Shown piece by piece: positions 1 to 8,710 of a DNA stretch of 64,000 nt (position 1 is its first letter; each line of letters begins with the position of its first letter). The position numbers and the translations under genes are program-made. The stretch covers positions 156,660 through 220,659 of the forward strand of contig UCFC01000035.1 of the NCBI GenBank assembly GCA_900471515.1, in the 5' to 3' direction. The notes beneath the pieces were generated by a model. The model was not told the origin of the DNA. It saw nothing but the letters and a program-made list of their open reading frames with translations, and searched no databases. The stretch is from Hyphomicrobiales bacterium. GTDB lineage: Bacteria; Pseudomonadota; Alphaproteobacteria; Rhizobiales; Rhizobiaceae.

Positions 1-3000
1 TCGCGGATCAGCCGGGTCGCCTGATGGCCGTTCATGACCGGCATGGAAACGTCCATCATGATCAGCCGCGGCGCATGCCGCTCCCAGGCCTCCACCGCCT
101 CCTCGCCATTGTTGACGACGAGGAAGGAAAGCCCGGTTCCCTGCAGGATCTGCGTGAAGACGATCTGGTTGACCTCGTTGTCTTCGGCCACGAGCACATC
201 GACGAAATCGGCCGCCCGTCGCTGCGGCGCCGGCGCAGCCACCGGCGGCGGCGCCTCCGCCTCCTTCTGCAGCCGCGCGATCTCGGCTTCGGAAGCCTGC
301 TTGACCCGGCTTGCGCGCACCACCTCGACGACCGTATTGCGCATCACATTGGCGCGCGCCGGCTTCATCAGATGCGCATGGCCGTTCAGCGCCGCAAATT
401 CCTTCTCCGTGCCGGAAATATCCATCGAGGTCAGGAAGATGATCGGCAGGTCGACGAAACGGCTGTCGGCGCGCAGGCGCCGCGCGACTTCGGCGCCGTT
501 CATATCCGGCATATGGTAATCGAGCACGACGGCATCGACCGAAATGCCGAGATCGGCGGCAGCTTCCAGAATGGCAAAGCCGGTGGCTCCGCCCTCTGCG
601 GCAACTCCGTCAAAGCCCCAGAGGCCGAGCTGTTCGGTGAGGATGCGGCGATTGACCTCGTTGTCGTCGATGACGAGGATACGCGCACCCTGCACGTTGA
701 TCGGCAGCGGCTTCGGCTCGATGCGGGCGGCAGCGATCGCAAACGGCAGCTTGACGGTAAAGACCGAGCCCCTGCCCCATTCGCTTTCCACGTTGATATA
801 TCCGCCGAAGAGATCGACGAGGCCGGCCGTGATCGCAAGGCCGAGACCCGTGCCCTCGTGCCGCCGGGTCGAGGAGGAATCGACCTGCGAGAACTTCTCG
901 AAGACCGATTCCAGCTTTTCCGGGGGAATGCCGATGCCGGTATCCTCGATGCGGATGCTGGTCATGATTTCGCCGCCGACGGCGGGCTCGAAACCGATAT
1001 CGACGAAGACATGGCCGCGCTCGGTGAATTTCACCGCGTTGCCGACGAGGTTCGTGACAATCTGGCGGAAGCGCCCGGCATCGCCGATCACGGCGGCGGG
1101 CAGGTCGGGTGCGGCCCGCACCAGAAGTTCGATATCCTTTTCCGCCGCCGGCGAGGAGAGCAGCGTCGCCACGTCCTCGACGGCTTCGATGAGATCGAAG
1201 GCGGCCTTGCGCAGCTTCATCTGCCCGGCATCGATCTTCGAGAAATCGAGGATGTCGTTGATGATCGTGAGCAGCGCGTTGCCCGACTTGACGATGATAT
1301 CGACGAAGGTCTTCTGGCGCGTGTCGAGATTGGTCTTGGCAAGCAGTTCCGCCATGCCGAGCACGCCGTTCATCGGCGTGCGGATCTCGTGGCTCATATT
1401 GGCGAGGAATTCCGACTTAGCGCGGTCTGCGGCCTCTGCGCGCGACAGAAGCCCGGTCAGCTCCTCCTCGCGTTGCTTCAGTTCGGTCACGTCGGTAAAC
1501 AGCGCCACCCAATGCTGGCGTTCGCTGATCGTGGCTTCCATGTTCACCCAGCGCTCGCCGCCGACATGGAAGACGGTGGAGATCGGCTGGCGCGCGGCAA
1601 TATTGGCGCGCCATTCCTCCAGCGTTTCGACCGCCCTGTCGTGGAAATCGCCGCGATTGGCGCAGAACTGGAAAAGATCGATCCAGCCGCGCCCGGCTTC
1701 GGTAAGCTCGGCAGGAATGCGCAGCACGTCCGCAAGACCGTCATTGGAAAGCTTGATGATGCCGTCCTGCACGATCGCCAGCCCCTGCGACATGGCATGC
1801 GTCGCATCGCGCATCATCTCGCCCAGGCTTTCGAGCGCTGCGCGCGCCTCGTGGATTTCCCGCTCGCGCTCGCGCACGGCGGAAATATCCGAATAGGTCA
1901 GCAGGATGCGGTCGGAGGAAATGCGCCTGGAATCGAAGATGACCGATTTGCCGGCCGCCCAGTCGAGCTCGATCGGCTCCGGGTTGGCGGCTTCGAACAG
2001 GCCCTTGCGGAAGGCATAGATTTCTTCCGGCGTCTGCGTGTCGCCGTAACGGCCGCGCTCGTAGTTGCGCTTGATCACGTCGATGAACGGCCGCCCGTCG
2101 AAACGGTCGTCGGGCGGCAGGTCCCAGATGCTGTAGAACTCGTCGTTGACGTAGAGAATCGTGTGGTCGTTGTCGAGGATCAGCACGCCGACCGGCAGCG
2201 AGCGCAGGATGCTTTCGATCTCCTGATGCAGCGCCTCCTCTTGCCGGCGCGCCTCGATCAGCTCTTTCTCGCGCGCCTTCAGCGGCGTGATGTCCGAGAA
2301 GGACCCGACGACGTAACGCTTGCCGTCAGGGGTGACGACGCGGTTGACGCGGGAGATGACCTGGAAGACGTCCCCGTCCGTATTCGGCAGGTTGCTCTCG
2401 ACTTCCGTCAGCACGCCGTTTTCCAGCGCCAGCAGGTTTTCCCGGTAGATCGCCTCGCCCGCCTCCTGCCCGAACATGTCGTGCTCGGTCAGGCCGAGCG
2501 CCTTCGAGCGCAGGTGGCCGGTGAACGTCTCGTAATACTGGTTGGCATAGACCAGCCGGTGATCCTCGTCGCGCACGAAGGCGGCGACCGGAAGATCCTC
2601 CATGATGGTGCGCAGCAGGTCGCGCTCGCGCACGCTTTCGTGCCAGGCGGTCTCGCCGTCAGGCACGGCCCTGCCTGCGTCGGCCCTGCCTGCGTCGGGC
2701 GCATGTCTGCTGCCCCCGCGATAGGCGGCATTGACGACAAGCGGGCGCCCGTCCTTGGCAAAGATGCCGATCGGGTAATCGAGATTTTCGAGCGCCTCGC
2801 GGATACGGCCGAAATCGGCAGCCATCGTGTCGGCAACGTCGGGAATGGCGCGGCGCGGTTCGCGCGCTTCGAAAATGCCGAGCACATAGGCCCGGTCCTG
2901 GGACGGCGAAAAGCTTTCGATCAGCACGCGCTCGTGGCTGAGGCCGGCGGCATCGAAGGAGATGGCCGTCTCTTCCGTGCCGAAAACCAGCGCCCGGCGT

Positions 3001-3209
3001 TCGCGGTCCTCGCGCTCTTCCTCTTCCGGCCGGTCGAAGAGTTCGCGGCTGCGCCGGCCGATGAAATCGGAGATCTCGCGGCCGAAGAAGCGGGCATAGG
3101 CCTCGTTGACGGCGACATAGCGCAACTCGCTGTTTTTGACATAGGCCGGGGTATCCAGATCAGCGATCCGGCGGCAGGCCAGTTCCAAGAGTTCCCCGGT
3201 AAAATTCAA
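1..3209 (-). CDS. Multi-PAS hybrid sensor histidine kinase with two receiver domains, cut by window edge
   Basis: Sensor kinase for a phosphorelay; the input signal cannot be told. Reading the reverse strand gives at least 1069 residues. About five PAS-like sensor segments fill the first ~560 residues. A HisKA box SHEIRTPMNGVLGMAELL follows with the phospho-accepting His near residue 607, then a HATPase domain with N, G1 (EDTGIGIP) and G2 (GTGLGLAI) boxes. Receiver 1 has its Asp in LDYHMPDMNG near 897 and receiver 2 in MMDVSMPVMNG near 1053, where the window ends. No transmembrane segment is seen, so it is probably cytosolic. The start is a TTG preceded by GGGAG; no in-frame ATG lies near it. 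A CtrA-like box sits about 60 bp upstream. An in-frame 15-bp tandem duplication lies in a linker between PAS segments. The C-terminus is missing only because of the window edge. Confidence 0.93.
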   Translation of the reverse strand, partial: MNFTGELLELACRRIADLDTPAYVKNSELRYVAVNEAYARFFGREISDFIGRRSRELFDRPEEEEREDRERRALVFGTEETAISFDAAGLSHERVLIESFSPSQDRAYVLGIFEAREPRRAIPDVADTMAADFGRIREALENLDYPIGIFAKDGRPLVVNAAYRGGSRHAPDAGRADAGRAVPDGETAWHESVRERDLLRTIMEDLPVAAFVRDEDHRLVYANQYYETFTGHLRSKALGLTEHDMFGQEAGEAIYRENLLALENGVLTEVESNLPNTDGDVFQVISRVNRVVTPDGKRYVVGSFSDITPLKAREKELIEARRQEEALHQEIESILRSLPVGVLILDNDHTILYVNDEFYSIWDLPPDDRFDGRPFIDVIKRNYERGRYGDTQTPEEIYAFRKGLFEAANPEPIELDWAAGKSVIFDSRRISSDRILLTYSDISAVREREREIHEARAALESLGEMMRDATHAMSQGLAIVQDGIIKLSNDGLADVLRIPAELTEAGRGWIDLFQFCANRGDFHDRAVETLEEWRANIAARQPISTVFHVGGERWVNMEATISERQHWVALFTDVTELKQREEELTGLLSRAEAADRAKSEFLANMSHEIRTPMNGVLGMAELLAKTNLDTRQKTFVDIIVKSGNALLTIINDILDFSKIDAGQMKLRKAAFDLIEAVEDVATLLSSPAAEKDIELLVRAAPDLPAAVIGDAGRFRQIVTNLVGNAVKFTERGHVFVDIGFEPAVGGEIMTSIRIEDTGIGIPPEKLESVFEKFSQVDSSSTRRHEGTGLGLAITAGLVDLFGGYINVESEWGRGSVFTVKLPFAIAAARIEPKPLPINVQGARILVIDDNEVNRRILTEQLGLWGFDGVAAEGGATGFAILEAAADLGISVDAVVLDYHMPDMNGAEVARRLRADSRFVDLPIIFLTSMDISGTEKEFAALNGHAHLMKPARANVMRNTVVEVVRASRVKQASEAEIARLQKEAEAPPPVAAPAPQRRAADFVDVLVAEDNEVNQIVFTQILQGTGLSFLVVNNGEEAVEAWERHAPRLIMMDVSMPVMNGHQATRLIR

Positions 3210-3526
3210 AAAACCTTCACTCCCGCAATGAACGAAACATCCCCTACAACGACTATAACGCCAAGGCTTTTAACAAGCTGTTAACCATAAAATTTCACAG
3301 GCAGAAATTCCAAGCCGGCTCATGAAGTCGATGAATCAAAGTGGCAACAAAGGCTTGCACGAAACTGAAATGATTCGACGTTTCCCGGGCGAAGATGCGG
3401 CCCGGCAGAGGCCAAGCATGGAGAAAATTTAATCCGCATACCGCTTGCGCCACCATCAGCGCGCCGCGATCGCGGCAGATTCTGGCACCGGCTTCAATGA
3501 CGAACCTGAGACGAAAGGAATTCGAC
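3210..3526. other. Intergenic region between divergent genes
   Basis: A non-coding gap between the hybrid kinase and the glycine-zipper gene. The kinase-proximal part is AT-rich and carries the TTAA-N7-TTAAC box. The rest holds no recognisable RNA gene, and only short open frames without protein-like composition. Confidence 0.6.
3270..3285. promoter_or_regulatory. Putative CtrA-binding box TTAA-N7-TTAAC
   Basis: The sequence TTAACAAGCTGTTAAC fits the alphaproteobacterial CtrA consensus TTAA-N7-TTAA(C) and is also a perfect 6-3-6 inverted repeat. It lies about 60 bp upstream of the hybrid kinase start, a plausible promoter position. Binding is inferred, not shown. Confidence 0.45.
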
Positions 3527-3844
3527 ATGTCCGTTCTTCATAAGACAATGGCGGCGGGCCTGATTGCACTGACATTTGCCGGCGCCTCGCTGGCAACGGC
3601 CGATACGGCAGACGCGCATTCCGGCAACGCCTTCTGGGGCGGTGTCGCCGGTGGCGTCGTGGGCGGCCTCGTCGGCGGCGCGATCGCTTCCGGCCCGGCC
3701 TATCCGGCGCCTTATGCCTATTACCCGCGCCCCTACGCCTATTACCCGGCCTATCCGGTCTATTACGGCCCGCGCTATTGCCATCCCGAATGGCGTCACG
3801 ACCGCTGGGGCCATCCCTATCGCATCGACGTCTGCAGGCGCTGA
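3527..3844 (+). CDS. Small exported glycine-zipper, Tyr/Pro-rich protein
   Basis: A 105-residue protein of unknown function. Residues 1 to about 28 look like a signal peptide (basic MSVLHK, hydrophobic core, ADA before HSG). A glycine-zipper stretch GGVAGGVVGGLVGGAIASG follows, then a tail of YP/AYY repeats and a C-terminal part with two Cys (RYCHPEW and DVCRR). Glycine zippers of this kind occur in small envelope proteins. The ATG chosen follows AAAGGA at good spacing; an upstream in-frame ATG would add 44 residues without protein-like features. A protein of related design (signal peptide plus glycine zipper) is encoded at 60433-60828. Confidence 0.75.
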   Translation: MSVLHKTMAAGLIALTFAGASLATADTADAHSGNAFWGGVAGGVVGGLVGGAIASGPAYPAPYAYYPRPYAYYPAYPVYYGPRYCHPEWRHDRWGHPYRIDVCRR

Positions 3845-3917
3845 GGATCTTGCCGGCAGCGCTTGACCTGCCGCCTCCGCCGGGCCATGCATCGCACGAC
3901 CGGAGGGAGATCGTGCA

Positions 3918-5027
3918 ATGCCGGAACCGCTCAAGAACCTGCTGCATCCGGCGCTCGTGCGCGCGATGGCCGGGGTCATCGCCGCCCGCGCGCCGTCCTT
4001 CGACGGCGCACGCTTCACCGCGCTCGCAACGGACGGCATCGAATCGCTCGAACTGATGGAGCGCGCCACGCTCATCCGCGACGCGCTTTTTGCCACCCTG
4101 CCGGCAGATTTCCCCGAGGCCGCGGCGATCCTTTCCGCCAGCCTGCCCGCCGCCGGCAGGGACGGCCTGACCGGCTGGATGCTGCTGCCGGTCAACCAGT
4201 TCATCGCCGCCCGCGGCCTTGGCGATTTCGACCGGGCGCTCGATCTCCTGAAAGCGCTGACGCCGCATTTTACGGCGGAGTTCGGCATCCGCCCCTTCAT
4301 CCACCAGGACCAGCAGCGCGCGCTGGCGACGATCAGCGGCTGGGCGGGCGACGAAAACCACCATGTCCGCCGGCTGGCAAGCGAAGGCACCCGGCCCCGC
4401 CTGCCCTGGGCGATGCGGCTGCCGCAGCTGGTCAAGGACCCCTCGCCGATCATCCCGATCCTGACGGCGCTGATGGACGACCCGGAGGATTATGTGCGCC
4501 GCTCCGTCGCAAACAGCCTGAACGACATCGCCAAGGATCACCCCGATCTCGTCGCCGCCTTTATCGCCGACCATATCGAGGGCGCATCGGCCGAGCGCCG
4601 CTGGCTGCTGAAACACGCTTCCCGCACGCTTCTGAAGAAGGGCCACGCCCAAGCGCTTGCCAATTTCGGCTTCGGCGCCGCCGCAGCGCTGGAATGCAGC
4701 CTGCTGCTGCCCAATCCGGCCGTGCTTTTCGGCGAAGGACTGGATTTCGGCATCCGCCTGCGCAATGCCGGCAAGGCGCCGCAATCCCTGATGATCGACT
4801 ACGCCATCCATCACGTGAAGGCCGACGGTTCGCTCTCTCCCAAGGTCTTCAAATGGAAGACCGTCACGCTGGCGGCCGGCGAGGACCATGTCGTCCAGCG
4901 CCGCCACGCCATGCGGCCGATCACCACGCGGCGCTACTATCCGGGCGAACATCGCATCGTCATTCTCATCAACGGCGTCGAGACGGCGGCGGGCAATTTC
5001 GTCCTTTCCATGCCCCGGGACGGCTGA
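3918..5027 (+). CDS. DNA alkylation repair protein (AlkD-like, HEAT repeats)
   Basis: Likely a cytosolic HEAT-like repeat DNA glycosylase-type repair protein of the AlkC/AlkD superfamily that removes alkylated bases. The 369-residue chain is made of helical pairs. The clearest are around residues 140-250, with the pattern of a proline-rich turn, then DDPEDYVRRSVANSLNDIAK and a second helix. The stretch WAGDENHHVRRLASEGTRPRLPW is typical of the subgroup annotated as DNA alkylation repair protein in rhizobia. The C-terminal ~90 residues form a beta-rich domain (FGEGLDFGIRLRNAGKAPQSLMIDY) that may be a separate fold. The ATG is preceded by GGAGGGAGAT. It stands alone. Catalytic activity is inferred from family likeness only. 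Confidence 0.85.
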   Translation: MPEPLKNLLHPALVRAMAGVIAARAPSFDGARFTALATDGIESLELMERATLIRDALFATLPADFPEAAAILSASLPAAGRDGLTGWMLLPVNQFIAARGLGDFDRALDLLKALTPHFTAEFGIRPFIHQDQQRALATISGWAGDENHHVRRLASEGTRPRLPWAMRLPQLVKDPSPIIPILTALMDDPEDYVRRSVANSLNDIAKDHPDLVAAFIADHIEGASAERRWLLKHASRTLLKKGHAQALANFGFGAAAALECSLLLPNPAVLFGEGLDFGIRLRNAGKAPQSLMIDYAIHHVKADGSLSPKVFKWKTVTLAAGEDHVVQRRHAMRPITTRRYYPGEHRIVILINGVETAAGNFVLSMPRDG

Positions 5028-5232
5028 TATCGACGCGTCCTCTTGACTTCGGGCAAGAAATAGACCACATGCCAGCAGGCTTTCACCTTCCGGCCGCCGC
5101 GTGAGCGTGCCACTGCAACAGATGCTGAAGAAGGATAGAGCGCATTTTCATGATGCCGCGCCCCAAAAGCGGCAAGACGCGCTGGAAAGCTTTTTCCAAC
5201 TTACAAGTTCCCATTTCACGCGGGGTTCTTGA

Positions 5233-5280
5233 CGCCAGATCGACACCGGACCGCACTGCCGCGATCCGGCGTTTGTTTTT
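5233..5280 (+). terminator. Terminator-like hairpin in the leader of the RNA helicase gene
   Basis: A 10-bp stem (CGCCAGATCG with CGATCCGGCG, one A-C mismatch) is followed directly by TTTGTTTTT. It ends 24 bp before the helicase start, so it could be an attenuator of that gene or the 3' end of a small RNA from the preceding ~200 bp gap. Confidence 0.4.
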
Positions 5281-5303
5281 GGCGCGCCCTAAAAGGTTAT
5301 GAC

Positions 5304-7007
5304 TTGACCAATTTTGAATCGCTCGGCGTCTCCAAGCCGGTCGTCGCCACCCTGTTCCAGCTCGGCATCGAAACGCCGACCCCCATTCAGGAACAGGCCA
5401 TCCCGCTTCTCATCCAGGGCCGAGACCTGATCGGCCTTGCCCAGACCGGCACCGGCAAGACCGCCGCCTTCGGCCTGCCGCTCATCGAGCGCCTGCTGAA
5501 GGAGGAGAAGCGTCCCGACAACCGCACCGTCCGCTCGCTGATCCTTGCCCCCACCCGCGAGCTGGTGAACCAGATCGCCGACAACCTGCGCAAATTCATC
5601 CGCAAGTCGCCGCTGCGCATCAACCTCGTCGTCGGCGGCGTCTCCATCAACAAGCAGCAGCTTCAGCTCGAGCGCGGCTCCGATATCCTCGTCGCCACGC
5701 CCGGCCGCCTGCTCGACCTCTGCAACCGCAATGCCATCACACTGACGGCCGTGCGTTACCTCGTGCTCGACGAGGCCGACCAGATGCTCGACCTCGGCTT
5801 CGTCCACGACCTGCGCAAGATCGCCAAGCTGGTGCCGAAGCGCCGCCAGACCATGCTGTTTTCGGCCACCATGCCGAAGGCGATTGCCGATCTAGCCGGC
5901 GATTACCTCACCGATCCGGTGAAGGTGGAAGTCACACCGCCCGGCAAGGCTGCCGACAAGATCGAGCAATATGTGCATTTCGTTCCCGGCAAGAACGACA
6001 AGACCGTTCTTCTGAAGAAGTCGCTGACCGAAAATCCTGACGGACGCGCCATCGTCTTCCTGCGCACCAAGCACGGCGCCGAAAAGCTCGCCAAGCATCT
6101 GGAACAGGTCGGCTATTCCGTCGCCTCCATTCACGGCAACAAGAGCCAGGGCCAGCGCGAACGGGCGCTGAAGGGCTTCCGCGACGGCGCGATCAAGACG
6201 CTGATCGCCACCGACGTCGCCGCCCGCGGCATCGATATTCCCGCCGTCAGCCACGTCTTCAACTACGACCTGCCGGAAGTGCCGGACGCCTATGTCCACC
6301 GCATCGGCCGCACGGCGCGCGCCGGGCGCGACGGCATCGCCATCGCCTTCTGCGCGCCGGATGAGGCCCGCCTGCTGCGCGATATCGAAAAGCTGATGGG
6401 CATCGAGATCGCCGTTGCCAGCGGCGAGCCGCCGGCCGACCTGCGCGCGGCCCCGCGCGGCAACAATCGCGGCCGCGGCCAGAACCAGCAGCGCGGCCAA
6501 GGTGGCCGCGGTGAAGGCGGCCAGCGTGGCGAACGCCGCGAAGGCGGGCGCGGCGATGGCGAAGCCCGCCGCAGCGAAACCCGCAACGGCAGCGGCCGTC
6601 CCGCCGGCCACGGCGACCGCCGTCCCCGCCACGAGGGCGACGTTACCGAGGTCCGCGCCGGCGAGGAGCGTCGCGGCCGCCCGCATCGCAACGATCAGCG
6701 CAACGACCGCCGCAACCAGGACTTCCGCGGCCAGCGCCGCAACGAGCAGGCCCCGGATCTCGGCCCGGACAACGATCTGGTTTCGACCTCGGACTTCCGC
6801 CCGGCCCGCAAGCCGCAGCAGCAGCGCCCGGCCCAGCCGGCAGAAGCCAACGGCCACCATCGCGGCAACAAGCAGCACGTCCACGGCCGCCCGCCGCGCA
6901 ACCACGGCGACCAGCAGCCGCAGGGCGAGCAGCGCCGCGACGGCAGCGGCGGCATGCGCCGCAAGGGCGGCCGCAACGGCGGCGGCCCGCGCCGCGAACG
7001 CGCCTGA
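5304..7007 (+). CDS. DEAD-box ATP-dependent RNA helicase (RhlE-like)
   Basis: Unwinds structured RNA with ATP, probably in ribosome assembly, RNA decay or cold adaptation. The order of motifs is complete: Q motif (TPTPIQEQAIP, ~24-34), Walker A AQTGTGKT (46-53), PTRELV, TPGRLLD, DEAD (156-159), SATMP, then helicase C with ATDVAARGIDIP and HRIGRTARAG. After about residue 385 comes a ~180-residue Arg/Gly/Asn/Gln-rich tail of RGQ, RGE and RRND-like units, as in RhlE-type helicases, likely disordered and RNA-binding. The start is TTG, seven bases after AAAAGG; the ATG four bases upstream runs straight into a stop. A good rho-independent terminator follows the gene. A terminator-like hairpin in its leader suggests attenuation. 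Confidence 0.95.
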   Translation: MTNFESLGVSKPVVATLFQLGIETPTPIQEQAIPLLIQGRDLIGLAQTGTGKTAAFGLPLIERLLKEEKRPDNRTVRSLILAPTRELVNQIADNLRKFIRKSPLRINLVVGGVSINKQQLQLERGSDILVATPGRLLDLCNRNAITLTAVRYLVLDEADQMLDLGFVHDLRKIAKLVPKRRQTMLFSATMPKAIADLAGDYLTDPVKVEVTPPGKAADKIEQYVHFVPGKNDKTVLLKKSLTENPDGRAIVFLRTKHGAEKLAKHLEQVGYSVASIHGNKSQGQRERALKGFRDGAIKTLIATDVAARGIDIPAVSHVFNYDLPEVPDAYVHRIGRTARAGRDGIAIAFCAPDEARLLRDIEKLMGIEIAVASGEPPADLRAAPRGNNRGRGQNQQRGQGGRGEGGQRGERREGGRGDGEARRSETRNGSGRPAGHGDRRPRHEGDVTEVRAGEERRGRPHRNDQRNDRRNQDFRGQRRNEQAPDLGPDNDLVSTSDFRPARKPQQQRPAQPAEANGHHRGNKQHVHGRPPRNHGDQQPQGEQRRDGSGGMRRKGGRNGGGPRRERA

Positions 7008-7013
7008 ATTCGA

Positions 7014-7047
7014 GACAAGGGCCGGAGCGATCCGGCCCTTGTCTTTT
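7014..7047 (+). terminator. Rho-independent terminator of the RNA helicase gene
   Basis: A perfect 13-bp stem (GACAAGGGCCGGA with its complement), tetraloop GCGA, then TTTT. It begins seven bases after the stop codon. Confidence 0.85.
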
Positions 7048-7300
7048 GACCGGCATTCCGGTCGCCAGCCCGGACAGAGTTTGCTCCTCCGCCCGGACAG
7101 GAAATAATCACCTGCTCATCTTTTGAGCGGCATCCCCGGATTGACATCGGTCCATGCCGCTCCAGCTCCTGATAAATGCCCAGTTTTTCAGCCGATTTTG
7201 CGTTGCAGAAGATTTTATGAATCTTCCATGCGAACTGTGCATGGTTCTTGCATTGCCCTTTGCGTTGTATTCAAATGAACAAAAAAGGGGAGCCACACCT

Positions 7301-8710
7301 TTGGCATTTGATGAAATGATCACGGGCGACGAAAGTCCCCGAGCGCCATATGAAAAATACTTTGAGTGGTACAACAGCCAGGATCGGGCGCATCTGATTG
7401 CAAAGTCCCGCGATGCGGAAAACATCTTCCGGAAAACCGGCATCACCTTCGCGGTTTACGGCCACGCCGACAGTTCCGAAAAGCTCATCCCCTTCGATAT
7501 CATCCCCCGCATCATCTCCGGCCGCGAATGGCGCAAGCTCGCCCAGGGCATCGAGCAGCGGGTGATTGCGCTGAACGCCTTCCTCGACGACATCTACCAC
7601 AAGCAGGAAATCATCCGCGCCGGCCGCATCCCGCGCGAGCTGATCGAGAAGAACACCGCCTTCCTGCCCGAGATGATCGGCTTCCGGCCGCCGGGCGGCG
7701 TCTATACCCATATTGTCGGCACCGATATCGTACGCACGGGCGAAGACCAGTTCTACGTGCTGGAGGATAATGCCCGCACGCCCTCGGGCGTCAGCTACAT
7801 GCTGGAAAACCGGGAAACCATGATGCAGATGTTCCCGGAACTCTTCCACGAGAACCGGGTGCAGCGCGTCGAGGATTATCCCTATCTCCTGCGCCAGAGC
7901 CTGGCCTCGCTCGCCCCTCCCGGCTGCAAGGGCAAGCCGCGTGTCGCCGTCCTGACCCCCGGCATCTACAATTCCGCCTATTACGAACATTCCTTCCTCG
8001 CCGACACGATGGGCGTCGAACTCGTCGAAGGCTCGGACCTGCGCGTCATCGACGGCAAGGTGAAGATGCGCACGACGCGCGGTTACGAGGCGATCGACGT
8101 GCTCTACCGCCGCGTCGACGACGACTTCCTCGACCCCCTCACCTTCCGTCCGGAGTCGGCCCTCGGCATTCCCGGCATCATGGATGTCTACCGCTCCGGC
8201 AACATCACCATCGCCAACGCGCCGGGCACCGGCATTTCCGACGACAAGGCGATCTATTCCTACATGCCCGAGATCGTCGAGTTCTATACCGGCCGCAAGC
8301 CGATCCTCGAAAACGTGCCGACCTGGCGCTGCTCGGAAGCCTCCAGCCTGAAATATGTGCTGGACCATCTGGACGAACTGGTCGTCAAGGAAGTGCACGG
8401 TTCCGGCGGTTACGGCATGCTCGTCGGCCCGACGGCGTCGAAGAAGGAGCGCGCCGATTTCGCCGAGAAGCTGAAGGCCAAGCCCAGCAACTATATTGCC
8501 CAGCCGACCCTTTCGCTGTCGACCGTTCCGATCCTCGTCAACAAGGGCATCGCGCCCCGCCATGTCGACCTGCGCCCCTATGTGCTTGTTTCCGACAAGG
8601 TGCAGATCATTCCGGGCGGGCTGACCCGCGTGGCGCTGAAGCAGGGCTCGCTGGTCGTCAATTCCAGCCAGGGCGGCGGCACCAAAGACACCTGGGTATT
8701 GGAGGACTGA
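7301..8710 (+). CDS. Circularly permuted type 2 ATP-grasp protein
   Basis: A 469-residue member of the circularly permuted ATP-grasp family (the DUF404/DUF407 type), predicted to form an amide bond on a peptide or small metabolite using ATP. Conserved blocks include YGHADSSEKLIPFDIIPRI, the FYVLEDNARTPSGVSYMLENR segment, a central TPGIYNSAYYEHSFLAD, and the C-terminal ATP-grasp part with VVKEVHGSGGYGML and the RHVDLRPYVLV block. Start: TTG eight bases after AAAAGGGGAG; the in-frame upstream extension is not protein-like. It overlaps the next gene by one base (TGATG) and heads an operon with an alpha-E protein and a transglutaminase. This trio is conserved across bacteria and often includes the proteasome-like Anbu peptidase, which is absent here. 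Confidence 0.92.
   Translation: MAFDEMITGDESPRAPYEKYFEWYNSQDRAHLIAKSRDAENIFRKTGITFAVYGHADSSEKLIPFDIIPRIISGREWRKLAQGIEQRVIALNAFLDDIYHKQEIIRAGRIPRELIEKNTAFLPEMIGFRPPGGVYTHIVGTDIVRTGEDQFYVLEDNARTPSGVSYMLENRETMMQMFPELFHENRVQRVEDYPYLLRQSLASLAPPGCKGKPRVAVLTPGIYNSAYYEHSFLADTMGVELVEGSDLRVIDGKVKMRTTRGYEAIDVLYRRVDDDFLDPLTFRPESALGIPGIMDVYRSGNITIANAPGTGISDDKAIYSYMPEIVEFYTGRKPILENVPTWRCSEASSLKYVLDHLDELVVKEVHGSGGYGMLVGPTASKKERADFAEKLKAKPSNYIAQPTLSLSTVPILVNKGIAPRHVDLRPYVLVSDKVQIIPGGLTRVALKQGSLVVNSSQGGGTKDTWVLED

Noticed and set aside
24..3284. A 1086-codon open frame on the plus strand over the hybrid kinase
   Set aside because: Its product is a His/Arg/Asp-rich chain without any domain, whereas the minus strand gives a complete PAS-HisKA-HATPase-receiver protein. 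It is the antisense shadow of a high-GC gene.
3295..3528. A 77-codon minus-strand frame in the gap after the hybrid kinase
   Set aside because: There is no ribosome site, and its composition does not look like a protein; it runs into the start of the glycine-zipper gene on the other strand.
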